Part shown: positions 1 through 5,836 of the stretch, piece after piece
How the letters are laid out: each line of letters starts with the position of its first letter
How positions within the stretch are numbered: position 1 is the stretch's first letter
Source of the DNA: Natronomonas sp.
GTDB lineage: Archaea > Halobacteriota > Halobacteria > Halobacteriales > Haloarculaceae
Direction: 5' to 3'
Assembly: GCA_007121575.1 (NCBI GenBank)
Contig: SKKJ01000307.1
Span: 1 to 8,436, forward strand
Length of the DNA stretch: 8,436 nucleotides
Translations under genes and position numbers: made by a program
The notes under the pieces: generated by a model
Seen by the model: only the letters and a program-made list of their open reading frames with translations
Told to the model about the DNA's origin: nothing
Databases searched by the model: none

Positions 1-67
1 CGATCAAACGCGAGATCCGATCCGTTCACATCTGATCGGCGGGAGCGGAACGTATCGATGACTCCGT
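1..67. other. Short flank without a recognisable gene
   Basis: I see no gene, RNA or copy of the locus-wide operator motif here. The stretch lies just downstream of the stop codon of the minus-strand P-type ATPase, so it is either its 3' flank or the edge of a neighbour outside the window. Confidence 0.5.
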
Positions 68-2503
68 TCAACGGAAGACGGATCTCCGCGAGTTCGTGAC
101 GACGAGAACGCTGCTCGCTGCCATCGCGGCGGCCGCGAAGAACGGATTTATCAACCCGAACACCGCGAGCGGTACCGCGATCGCGTTGTAGAGGAACGCC
201 CAGCCGATGTTCTCGCGAATCCGCCGGCGGGTTCCGTTGGCGAGTTCGAAAACGTCCGACAGCGCGCCGAGATCGTTATCGCTGACGACGACGTCGGCGG
301 CGTCGATCGCGCGGGCGGTGCCGTCGCCCATCGCGATCCCGAGATCGGCGGCGGCGAGCGCCTGGGCATCGTTCGTCCCGTCACCGATCATAACGGTCGT
401 TCCGTTCGCGGCCAATCGCCGAACGGTCTCGACTTTGCCGTCCGGCGGAACGCCGGTGAATACGGCGTCGACGGCGGGGTGATCGCGGAACCGTTCGGCA
501 CCCGCGTCCGAGTCGCCGGTCAGGATCACGATCTCTCGATCGGCGAACGTGTCCATCACCGATTCCCAACCGGGGCGCTCGCGATCGGCGACCGTGATCA
601 CGCCGCGCGCTTTCTCTCCCCATCCGACGACGATCGGGAGTTCCCCCCGCCGCTCGACCGCCTCGACGCGCGCGATGAGATCGTCGGACAGCGGACCGGT
701 GCGCTCAGCCAGAAGCGCCGGCGTTCCGGCGACGACCCGGCGAGATTCGACGGTCGCCGAGACGCCCTCGCCAGGATGTCTGGTGAACGCGCGCGCGTTC
801 GGAATCCGCTCCGCAGCCGAATCGAGTGTCTCGGTCGCCGCCCAACCGATCGCCCCGCCATCGGCACGCGGTTTCTCGGTCGCCTCCGCGTCCGAAGCCG
901 CGGCTTCGAGTATCGCGTCAGCGACAGGATGGCTCGCGAACCGCTCGACCGCGGCCGCGAGTCGGAGCGTCTCGTCGTGGCCGAAAACGTCCACGACCTC
1001 CATCTCGCCCATCGTCAGCGTCCCGGTCTTATCGAAGACGAGAGTATCGGCGTCCGGGGCGACCTCGAACACCGATTCGTTCGTCACGACGATTCGCCGA
1101 CCGAGGGCGTCGCGAAGCCCGCCTGAAACCGCGAGCGGCGTCGCCAGCCCCATCGCGCAGGGACAGGAGACGACGAGGACCGTCAGCCCGGCCAACAGAG
1201 CCACAGCGACGGTCCCGCCCGAGAGAAGCTGCCAAACCGTGACCGCCGTCCCGAGCGCGAGCACGAGCGGGACGAAGACCGTCGCGAGCGTGTCGGCGAA
1301 CCGCTGCACAGCGGGAGAGTGGCTCTGTATCTCCCAGAGGGCGGTCGCGATTCGGTCGGCCGCGCTCTCGGTGTCTTCGATGGTGATGACGAGCGCGTCG
1401 TCGGCGACGAGGGAGCCACCGACGACGGTGTCGCCGGGCGCTTTCGTGACGGGGAGCGATTCGCCGGTCAGGACGGACTCGTCGACGTCGGCGATTCCCT
1501 CGGTCACGATGCCGTCGACCGGGACGCGCTCACCGGGGGCGACGACGAGGCGGTCACCGGGTTTGAGAGCGTCGATCGGGACGGTCTCGCGTCCCCCGTC
1601 GATGAGTCTGGTCGCCTCGTTCGTCCGGGCGGCCGTCACCGCCGAAAGCGCATCGGTGGCCCGCGATCGGATCGTTCCCTCGTAGTATCGACCGAGCGTG
1701 ACGACCATGACGACGGCGACGCTCACGTCGTAATACAGGTGGGTGCTGCCGGTCGCGAGCGCGACGGTGCTGTACCCGTACGCCGAGAGCGCGGCGATAG
1801 AGACCAACAGATCCATGTTCGGGTGTCGGGTGCGAACGCTCACCCACGCGCCCCGGAGCACGGGATACCCCGTATAAAAGAGGACGATAGACGTGAACAG
1901 CCCGATGAAAACCATCGGCACGTAGAGCGTGAGGCTCGTCGTCGTATCGACGTTCAACAGCCCGGTTTCAAATCCGAGATAACTCGGATACAGATAAAAG
2001 AAGTACCACGGCATCACGAGCATCGAGAAAAACCCGCCGATGACGAGCCGTTGAGCCGTCTCTCGTTGGCGCTTTCGGGCACCGCGATCGACGCCGTGTT
2101 CGTCCGCATCGCGGAATCGAACCGCATAGCCGTGGCTCGATAGCGCGTCCGGAAGCGCGTCCGTCTCGATCGTTTCCGGATCGTAAACGACCCGCGCAGT
2201 CTCCATCGCGTAGTTGGCATCGATCGCGTAGATCCCGTCGACATCATCACCGCGTAAGCCGAGGAACGCCTCACAGGTGGTACAGTGCATCCCGTCGACC
2301 GCGAGATACGCCTCCGATGCGCCGTCGGGGATCTCCCGATCCGAGGCGTCCGTCACGGCCGAGCGAACGTCTTCGACGTCCTCGACGTCTTCGAGGGCCC
2401 GAGCCACCTCTAAACACCCTCGACAGCAGAACTCGCCCCCAACGCCCTCGGCGGTAACCGGTGACGGAGGGGTTTCTAACTCACAGAGAGCGCAGACGCT
2501 CAT
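68..2503 (-). CDS. Copper-translocating CPx P-type ATPase, CcoI/FixI-like
   Basis: An 811-residue P1B-type ATPase that should pump Cu(+) across the membrane using ATP. In order it shows an N-terminal Cys-rich metal site (C4, C7, then CCRGC at 26-30), an HMA domain with GMHCTTC at 71-77, about eight membrane segments, the actuator LTGES at 345-349, the transmembrane metal motif CPC at 447-449, the phosphorylation motif DKTGTLT at 491-497 (D491), the SHP motif at 524-526 and GDGTND at 707-712. YN at 772-773 and MAASS at 794-798 match Cu(+)-specific (P1B-1) members. The extra Cys-rich domain before the HMA is typical of CcoI/FixI pumps that supply copper to terminal oxidases. I chose ATG 2503 over the in-frame GTG at 2518 because it lies 39 nt from the shared operator. 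An acidic DVEDVEDV repeat lies near residues 39-46. Function as a CPx ATPase is certain; export versus cuproenzyme assembly is inference. Confidence 0.95.
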   Translation of the reverse strand: MSVCALCELETPPSPVTAEGVGGEFCCRGCLEVARALEDVEDVEDVRSAVTDASDREIPDGASEAYLAVDGMHCTTCEAFLGLRGDDVDGIYAIDANYAMETARVVYDPETIETDALPDALSSHGYAVRFRDADEHGVDRGARKRQRETAQRLVIGGFFSMLVMPWYFFYLYPSYLGFETGLLNVDTTTSLTLYVPMVFIGLFTSIVLFYTGYPVLRGAWVSVRTRHPNMDLLVSIAALSAYGYSTVALATGSTHLYYDVSVAVVMVVTLGRYYEGTIRSRATDALSAVTAARTNEATRLIDGGRETVPIDALKPGDRLVVAPGERVPVDGIVTEGIADVDESVLTGESLPVTKAPGDTVVGGSLVADDALVITIEDTESAADRIATALWEIQSHSPAVQRFADTLATVFVPLVLALGTAVTVWQLLSGGTVAVALLAGLTVLVVSCPCAMGLATPLAVSGGLRDALGRRIVVTNESVFEVAPDADTLVFDKTGTLTMGEMEVVDVFGHDETLRLAAAVERFASHPVADAILEAAASDAEATEKPRADGGAIGWAATETLDSAAERIPNARAFTRHPGEGVSATVESRRVVAGTPALLAERTGPLSDDLIARVEAVERRGELPIVVGWGEKARGVITVADRERPGWESVMDTFADREIVILTGDSDAGAERFRDHPAVDAVFTGVPPDGKVETVRRLAANGTTVMIGDGTNDAQALAAADLGIAMGDGTARAIDAADVVVSDNDLGALSDVFELANGTRRRIRENIGWAFLYNAIAVPLAVFGLINPFFAAAAMAASSVLVVTNSRRSVFR

Positions 2504-2542
2504 CGGATGGTGATTCACCCCGAATCGTCGAATCGGTGTGGG

Positions 2543-2554
2543 CGAACACGTTCG
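2543..2554. promoter_or_regulatory. Shared divergent operator, CGAAC-AC-GTTCG
   Basis: A semi-palindrome with perfect CGAAC and GTTCG arms around two central bases. It lies 39 nt from ATG 2503 on minus and 38 nt from ATG 2593 on plus, so one site sits at the midpoint between two divergent genes. An AT-leaning patch (2564-2570) falls about 27 nt before ATG 2593, where a TATA box would be expected. The same motif recurs upstream of the other genes here. Regulator identity is inferred: a NarO/Bat-type HTH activator is a candidate. Confidence 0.7.
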
Positions 2555-2592
2555 GGGAAACGGATTGAATCGAGGGGGAACGACGGGAAACT

Positions 2593-2922
2593 ATGTCCAA
2601 CGCATACAGCGACGGCGATTCGGGACCGAGGGTCGAGCCGGTGGCCGATCGCGTCCGCGACACCTCGTGGTCGGCGAACCTCGAACGGCCGGTTCACCGC
2701 GAGGACCGATCGATCCTGATCGAACAGGCGATCGAAGCGATCGAGCACACGGCGGCGGGAAGCCACGTGAACCTCGTGACGCACAGCGATCACGGGCACC
2801 CGTCACGATATCTCTACGCGAGACTCGACGAGCGGTTCGGTGAGACGATTACGTACGGGTATATTCAACAGTGTGGGTGCGGCGGATACGTGACGAAGGT
2901 CCGCGTGAGACGGGAGCGATAG
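2593..2922 (+). CDS. CGCGG-motif small protein, putative radical-SAM-modified RiPP family
   Basis: A 109-residue protein with a disordered-looking acidic/polar N-terminus (1-35), a helical stretch rich in EAIE (about 43-52), a His-rich segment VTHSDHGHP (62-70) and a C-terminal IQQCGCGGYVTKV (91-103) carrying both cysteines, C94 and C96. The CGCGG signature matches a haloarchaeal family named in public annotation as a putative radical-SAM-modified RiPP protein; modification has not been shown to my knowledge. Two radical SAM/SPASM enzymes lie within 3 kb and its promoter carries the same operator, which supports a functional link. The ATG is preceded by only a few bases beyond the expected transcription start, consistent with a leaderless mRNA. 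At over 100 residues it is long for a precursor peptide, so a folded metal- or substrate-binding partner protein is a fair alternative. Confidence 0.85.
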   Translation: MSNAYSDGDSGPRVEPVADRVRDTSWSANLERPVHREDRSILIEQAIEAIEHTAAGSHVNLVTHSDHGHPSRYLYARLDERFGETITYGYIQQCGCGGYVTKVRVRRER

Positions 2923-2968
2923 CCCCGACGGCGATCAGCACGGGTCAATAACGGCGACCAACCCCGTT

Positions 2969-4177
2969 TTAATCGGCATTCGCCGACGGGCCGGCATCGG
3001 TGGCTCGCCGTTCGGATTCGTCGAGATAACACTGCGGATCGGGACCGAACAGTCCGTTGCCGGCGGCCAGCGCTCGAAGCCGGGAACCGCCCCGACACAC
3101 CGTACGGTACCGACACGGCGCACACCGACCGGTCAGGTTCTCCGGTCGCTCTCGGACGGCGCGGAGAAGTGGGTTCGCTTCGTCGTCCCAGATGTCGCCG
3201 AAGGATCGATCCCGGACGTTGCCGAGGCTGTAACTCCGCCAGAACTGCGTCGGATGGACGTTCCCGAGGCAGTCGACGGCGGCGACACGCTCGCCGGCCG
3301 GATCGCCGCCGTTGCGTTCGAGCCGCGCGTAGACGCGGCGCGCGGCGTCCTCGCCGAACGCTCGACGAGCGTACTCGACGAGGTAGGCCGCGTCGGCGTA
3401 GTTACCGACGAGCAGCGTCTCGATCTCGTCGCCGTCGCGATGTGACCGGACCGTCCGATCGCAGATTCGCTTCACCACCGCTCGGCGTTCGACGGGATCG
3501 AGGTCGATCGAATCGAGCGTCTCACCCCGCCCGCTGTACGAGAGGTGATAAAAACAGAACCGATCGAGGCCGATATCGGTCAGGAGATCGACGACACCGT
3601 CGAGATCGTCGACGTTCTGCCGGGTGACCGTATACCGAAGCCCTGTTTTCAATCCGACGTCGAGGCAGGTTTCGATGCCCTCGACGGCGGCCCGAAACGC
3701 CCCGTCGACGCCGCGGAACTCGTCGTTGCGATCGGCGAGTCCGTCGACGGAGACGCCGGCGTACGCCAGCCCGGCCGCTTTCAGCTCGCGAGCCCGATCC
3801 GCCGTCAACAGCGTGCCGTTGGTCGAAAGTACCGGGCGGATCCCCGCCTCGGCGGCGTGGGCGACGAGTTCCGTGAGATCGGGCCGGACGAGCGGTTCGC
3901 CGCCCGAAAAGAGCACGACCGGCACGTCGTATGCGGCCAGATCGTCGAGCAGTCGTTTCCCCTCGGCCGTCGTCAGCTCGCTCGCCTTCGGTTCGCTTTT
4001 CGCGCCGGCATAACAGTGAACGCACTTCAGGTTACACCGGTTCGTCGTGTTCCAGACCACGACGGGACGCGTCTGTCGGCGGTCCGAAACGGGGTTTTCC
4101 GCGCCGGTGTCGATGTCGTACCGAAGCCGGTTGCCGTCGGCCGCGTGATCGCACAACAGTGTGCTGACGGAGATCAC
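2969..4177 (-). CDS. Radical SAM/SPASM protein, NirJ/AhbC-like
   Basis: A 402-residue enzyme with the radical SAM cluster motif CNLKCVHC (C48, C52, C55), SGGEP at 91-95, and a C-terminal SPASM-type auxiliary cluster region (C352, C355, C361, C383; C303 is an extra candidate). VVVWNTTNRCN, FCFYHLSYSGRG (207-218), GNVHPTQFW (305-313) and LGNVRDRSFGDIW (318-330) strongly recall NirJ (heme d1) and AhbC (12,18-didecarboxysiroheme deacetylase). NirJ and AhbC remove side chains from siroheme-derived tetrapyrroles; that role here is inference from family resemblance. I start it at GTG 4177, one base after the upstream gene's stop, because the product then begins MISVSTLLC as in NirJ1/AhbC relatives. 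A GGAG-containing ribosome site lies at 4185-4191. A longer TTG start at 4228 would add 17 basic, unfamilial residues and overlap the upstream gene. It has no operator of its own and is likely translated from the Htur_1727-type gene's mRNA. A peptide-modifying role is the alternative. Confidence 0.88.
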   Translation of the reverse strand: MISVSTLLCDHAADGNRLRYDIDTGAENPVSDRRQTRPVVVWNTTNRCNLKCVHCYAGAKSEPKASELTTAEGKRLLDDLAAYDVPVVLFSGGEPLVRPDLTELVAHAAEAGIRPVLSTNGTLLTADRARELKAAGLAYAGVSVDGLADRNDEFRGVDGAFRAAVEGIETCLDVGLKTGLRYTVTRQNVDDLDGVVDLLTDIGLDRFCFYHLSYSGRGETLDSIDLDPVERRAVVKRICDRTVRSHRDGDEIETLLVGNYADAAYLVEYARRAFGEDAARRVYARLERNGGDPAGERVAAVDCLGNVHPTQFWRSYSLGNVRDRSFGDIWDDEANPLLRAVRERPENLTGRCAPCRYRTVCRGGSRLRALAAGNGLFGPDPQCYLDESERRATDAGPSANAD

Positions 4178-4178
4178 G

Positions 4179-4481
4179 TCAGGACCACTCCCGACTTCTG
4201 GATTCCGTCGCGTCCGTCGGCGGTTCAACGGTCGGCGCGTCCGCGAGGTCGTGCGTCGTATATCGGGTCACCGCCGAACTCGGGCAGATCCACACGTCGT
4301 CGGCGTGCCACGCGAACAGTCGGGTCGCGAGTTCGTACGCGCCATCGATATCGGCGGCGCGGACGCTTCCGACGTGCCGCATCGGGTCGGCACCGTCGCT
4401 TCTGACGAACAGCTCCCACTCGCGACCGTTCGGGGCCCGATCACCGTCGTCGATCCGCCGTCGCGTCGTCCGTTCGACCAT
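4179..4481 (-). CDS. Htur_1727-type small radical-SAM-partnered protein, PaaB-like
   Basis: A 100-residue protein whose core, REWELFVRSDG (20-30), RHVGSVRAADIDGAYELA (35-52) and DDVWICPSSAVTRY (61-74), matches the haloarchaeal Htur_1727 family, annotated as a radical-SAM-partnered candidate RiPP. The same pattern (EWEVFVR, RHVGS, A..A...A, VW..P) is also that of PaaB, a small subunit of the phenylacetyl-CoA monooxygenase complex, which suggests a compact folded subunit rather than a free peptide. It has one cysteine, C66. Residues 1-19 and 80-100 are polar tails. It is the first gene of a two-gene unit: its TGA is followed after one base by the GTG of the NirJ/AhbC-like enzyme, so the two are probably made together. 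Its ATG lies 37 nt from an operator copy. Function is unknown; a substrate, a carrier or an enzyme subunit are all possible. Confidence 0.85.
   Translation of the reverse strand: MVERTTRRRIDDGDRAPNGREWELFVRSDGADPMRHVGSVRAADIDGAYELATRLFAWHADDVWICPSSAVTRYTTHDLADAPTVEPPTDATESRSREWS
4185..4191 (-). promoter_or_regulatory. Ribosome binding site deciding the GTG 4177 start
   Basis: On minus the bases read GGAGTGG and end seven nt before GTG 4177, inside the last codons of the upstream gene. This GGAG core resembles the haloarchaeal Shine-Dalgarno consensus and supports internal initiation at the GTG rather than at TTG 4228. Confidence 0.5.
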
Positions 4482-4518
4482 GTCGATACGGCGGTTCCGT
4501 CCGGGAAATTCCCTCCCC

Positions 4519-4530
4519 CGAAGATGTTCG
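4519..4530. promoter_or_regulatory. Operator upstream of the Htur_1727-type/NirJ-like operon
   Basis: Plus-strand CGAAGATGTTCG, flanked as C-site-G to give a 14-bp near-palindrome; toward the gene it reads CGAACATCTTCG. It ends 37 nt before ATG 4481. A GGGAAATTCCC palindrome at 4503-4513, centred 27 nt before the ATG, is in the position of a TATA element. Together these predict a leaderless transcript starting at or next to the ATG. Confidence 0.7.
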
Positions 4531-4571
4531 GACAGATGAGTGTGCGGTACGGTCGCCGTTCCGAGGCGGCA

Positions 4572-5687
4572 TCACGCCTGGAGCATCGTGTCGTCCCACG
4601 GGAGCGGGCCGTCGTATCCGTCGGGAACGTACGCACAGAGCGGATCGCTCGCCAGCGGATCGCCTGTCGCGGCGAACGCTCTGGACCGGCTACCGCCGCA
4701 GACGTGTCGGAACTCGCACGCGCCGCATTTGCCGCTCAAGCGGTCGCGGTCCCGGAGCGCGCGGAACAGTTCGGACTCGCGGTACAGCGAGACGAGGTCG
4801 TCCTCGGTGATGTTTCCCGCGGATTTCGGAAGAAATCCAGAGGGGTACAACTCGCCGGTGTGGGAGACGAACGCGAAGCCGTCACCGGCGAGGATGCCGC
4901 CGCGGCGGCCGATCCGGTCCGAGACGGGCGAATCCGTCGCGGAACCGCGTCGCTGGAGCGCGATCCGGCGATAGCTCGGCGCTTCGGTGGTCTTGATCCC
5001 GAACGGTGCCGATTTCGAGGTTTCGTGTAACCACTCGAGGACGGTCTCGGCGTCCCCGGGCGAGAGCCCCTCGAGTAACCGCCCGCGGCCGACCGGGACC
5101 AGAAAGAAGATCGACCAGAGGACGGCCCCGAGTTCGGCGACGAGATCGCGGACCTCGGGCAGCGTTTCGACGGTGGATCGACAGACGGTCGTGTTGATCT
5201 GTATCGGAATTCCGGCCTCGCGGGCGGCGGTCGCCGCTTCGCGAGTTCGGCGAAAGCTGCCGACCTCGCCGCGGAACCGGTCGTGATCGACCTCGGGCGC
5301 GTCGATGCTGAGCGCCATCCGCTTGAGGCCGGCATCGGCGAGCGCGGCGATGTTCTCGGAGGTAAGCGCCTCGGTCCCGCTGGGGGTGAGGGTCATTCGA
5401 AGCCCCAACCCCGTCCCGTACCGAACGAGATCGACGAGGTCGTCGCGTTTCATCGGGTCGCCGCCCGAGAGGACGACGAGTTGGCCATCGCCGAAACGGG
5501 CCGCGGCGTCAAGCAACCGCTTTCCCTGCGCGGTCGTCAACTCGTCCGGGTGTCTTTTCGGCTTCGCGTTCGCCCGGCAGTGCTCGCAGGCGAGTTCGCA
5601 CGCCTGCGTCACCTCCCAGACGAGGACGAACGGCCGGTCGGCCGTATCGATCGATCGGGGATCCGGCGGCGTCCGCCGATCAGACAT
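4572..5687 (-). CDS. Radical SAM/SPASM protein, AhbD/TIGR04053-like
   Basis: A 371-residue enzyme. The radical SAM cluster motif is CELACEHC (C30, C34, C37), preceded by LVWEVTQA; SGGDP at 74-78 is the SAM-binding loop. QINTTV (163-168), LVPVGRGR (196-203) and IKTTEAPSYRR (231-241) match AhbD-type heme synthases and the TIGR04053 radical SAM group. The C-terminal cluster region has C321, C324, C330 and C351 (GKCGACEFRHVC), while the position that is PCG in AhbD reads YPSGFLP here, so one auxiliary-cluster cysteine is replaced. AhbD removes two propionate carboxyls from Fe-coproporphyrin III to give heme b; that activity here is inferred. ATG 5687 is the first start after an in-frame stop at 5697-5699 and follows a GAGGTG ribosome site. 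It is separated by 90 nt and its own operator from the downstream Htur_1727-type gene. Peptide maturation is the main alternative. Confidence 0.88.
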   Translation of the reverse strand: MSDRRTPPDPRSIDTADRPFVLVWEVTQACELACEHCRANAKPKRHPDELTTAQGKRLLDAAARFGDGQLVVLSGGDPMKRDDLVDLVRYGTGLGLRMTLTPSGTEALTSENIAALADAGLKRMALSIDAPEVDHDRFRGEVGSFRRTREAATAAREAGIPIQINTTVCRSTVETLPEVRDLVAELGAVLWSIFFLVPVGRGRLLEGLSPGDAETVLEWLHETSKSAPFGIKTTEAPSYRRIALQRRGSATDSPVSDRIGRRGGILAGDGFAFVSHTGELYPSGFLPKSAGNITEDDLVSLYRESELFRALRDRDRLSGKCGACEFRHVCGGSRSRAFAATGDPLASDPLCAYVPDGYDGPLPWDDTMLQA

Positions 5688-5745
5688 ACGGACACCTCAC
5701 CGAGCGAAACCGTGAAACGACGGCGCGGACACGAGTCGGCGACAT
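5680..5745 (-). other. Possible 21-codon leader ORF in the 5' leader of the AhbD-like gene
   Basis: An ATG at 5745 opens a 21-residue frame (starting MSPTRVRAVV, ending RCPYV) whose TGA at 5680-5682 overlaps the ATG 5687 of the radical SAM gene in another frame. This ATG is exactly 38 nt from the operator at 5784-5795, the spacing seen at six other start codons. The peptide has five arginines and no acidic residue, unlike haloarchaeal proteins, so it may simply be untranslated leader whose start coincides with the transcription start. It could instead couple or tune translation. Confidence 0.35.
5693..5698 (-). promoter_or_regulatory. Shine-Dalgarno sequence of the AhbD-like gene
   Basis: On minus this reads GAGGTG and ends five nt before ATG 5687. 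A strong ribosome site implies an mRNA with a 5' leader, which fits the operator lying 96 nt rather than 37-39 nt from this start. Confidence 0.6.
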
Positions 5746-5783
5746 ACTGATCAGATTCGATCCGTCATCGCTATTCGTTACGC

Positions 5784-5795
5784 CGAACATGTTTT
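5784..5795. promoter_or_regulatory. Operator upstream of the AhbD-like gene
   Basis: Plus-strand CGAACATGTTTT; toward the gene it reads AAAACATGTTCG, with a perfect gene-proximal arm and a degenerate distal arm. It is 96 nt from the gene's ATG but 38 nt from the ATG of the short leader frame. An AT-leaning patch near 5770-5778 sits about 27 nt before 5745, consistent with transcription starting near 5745. Confidence 0.6.
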
Positions 5796-5836
5796 GTCCC
5801 CGCCCGTTTCGCGGCCGCGTCGTTCGGCCGTGGCGT

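Noticed and set aside
479..1126. Long plus-strand frames opposite the ATPase gene
   Set aside because: High-GC shadow frames with Arg/Ser-rich translations and no family motifs; the minus-strand ATPase explains the whole region.
1813..1822. Half-operator CATGTTCGG inside the ATPase gene
   Set aside because: Only one arm matches, it is within coding sequence and has no start codon at the standard distance.
2504..2518. GTG at 2518 as the ATPase start, adding five residues
   Set aside because: It would shorten the operator gap to 24 nt; ATG 2503 keeps the 37-39 nt rule and starts directly at the Cys-rich domain.
2923..2968. Terminator or repeat between the convergent CGCGG and NirJ-like genes
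   Set aside because: GACGGCGATCA and AACGGCGACCA are imperfect direct, not inverted, repeats, and the only T-run is four bases long; no hairpin or strong T tract is supported.
4178..4228. TTG at 4228 as the start of the NirJ/AhbC-like gene
   Set aside because: It adds 17 basic residues unlike the family, overlaps the upstream gene by 50 nt, and uses a rare start. GTG 4177 has a ribosome site and a familiar N-terminus.
5680..5745. The 21-codon leader frame as a RiPP precursor
   Set aside because: It is very basic, has one Cys, and resembles no known precursor; the spacing data explain its ATG as a likely transcription start, so I list it only as a possible leader frame.
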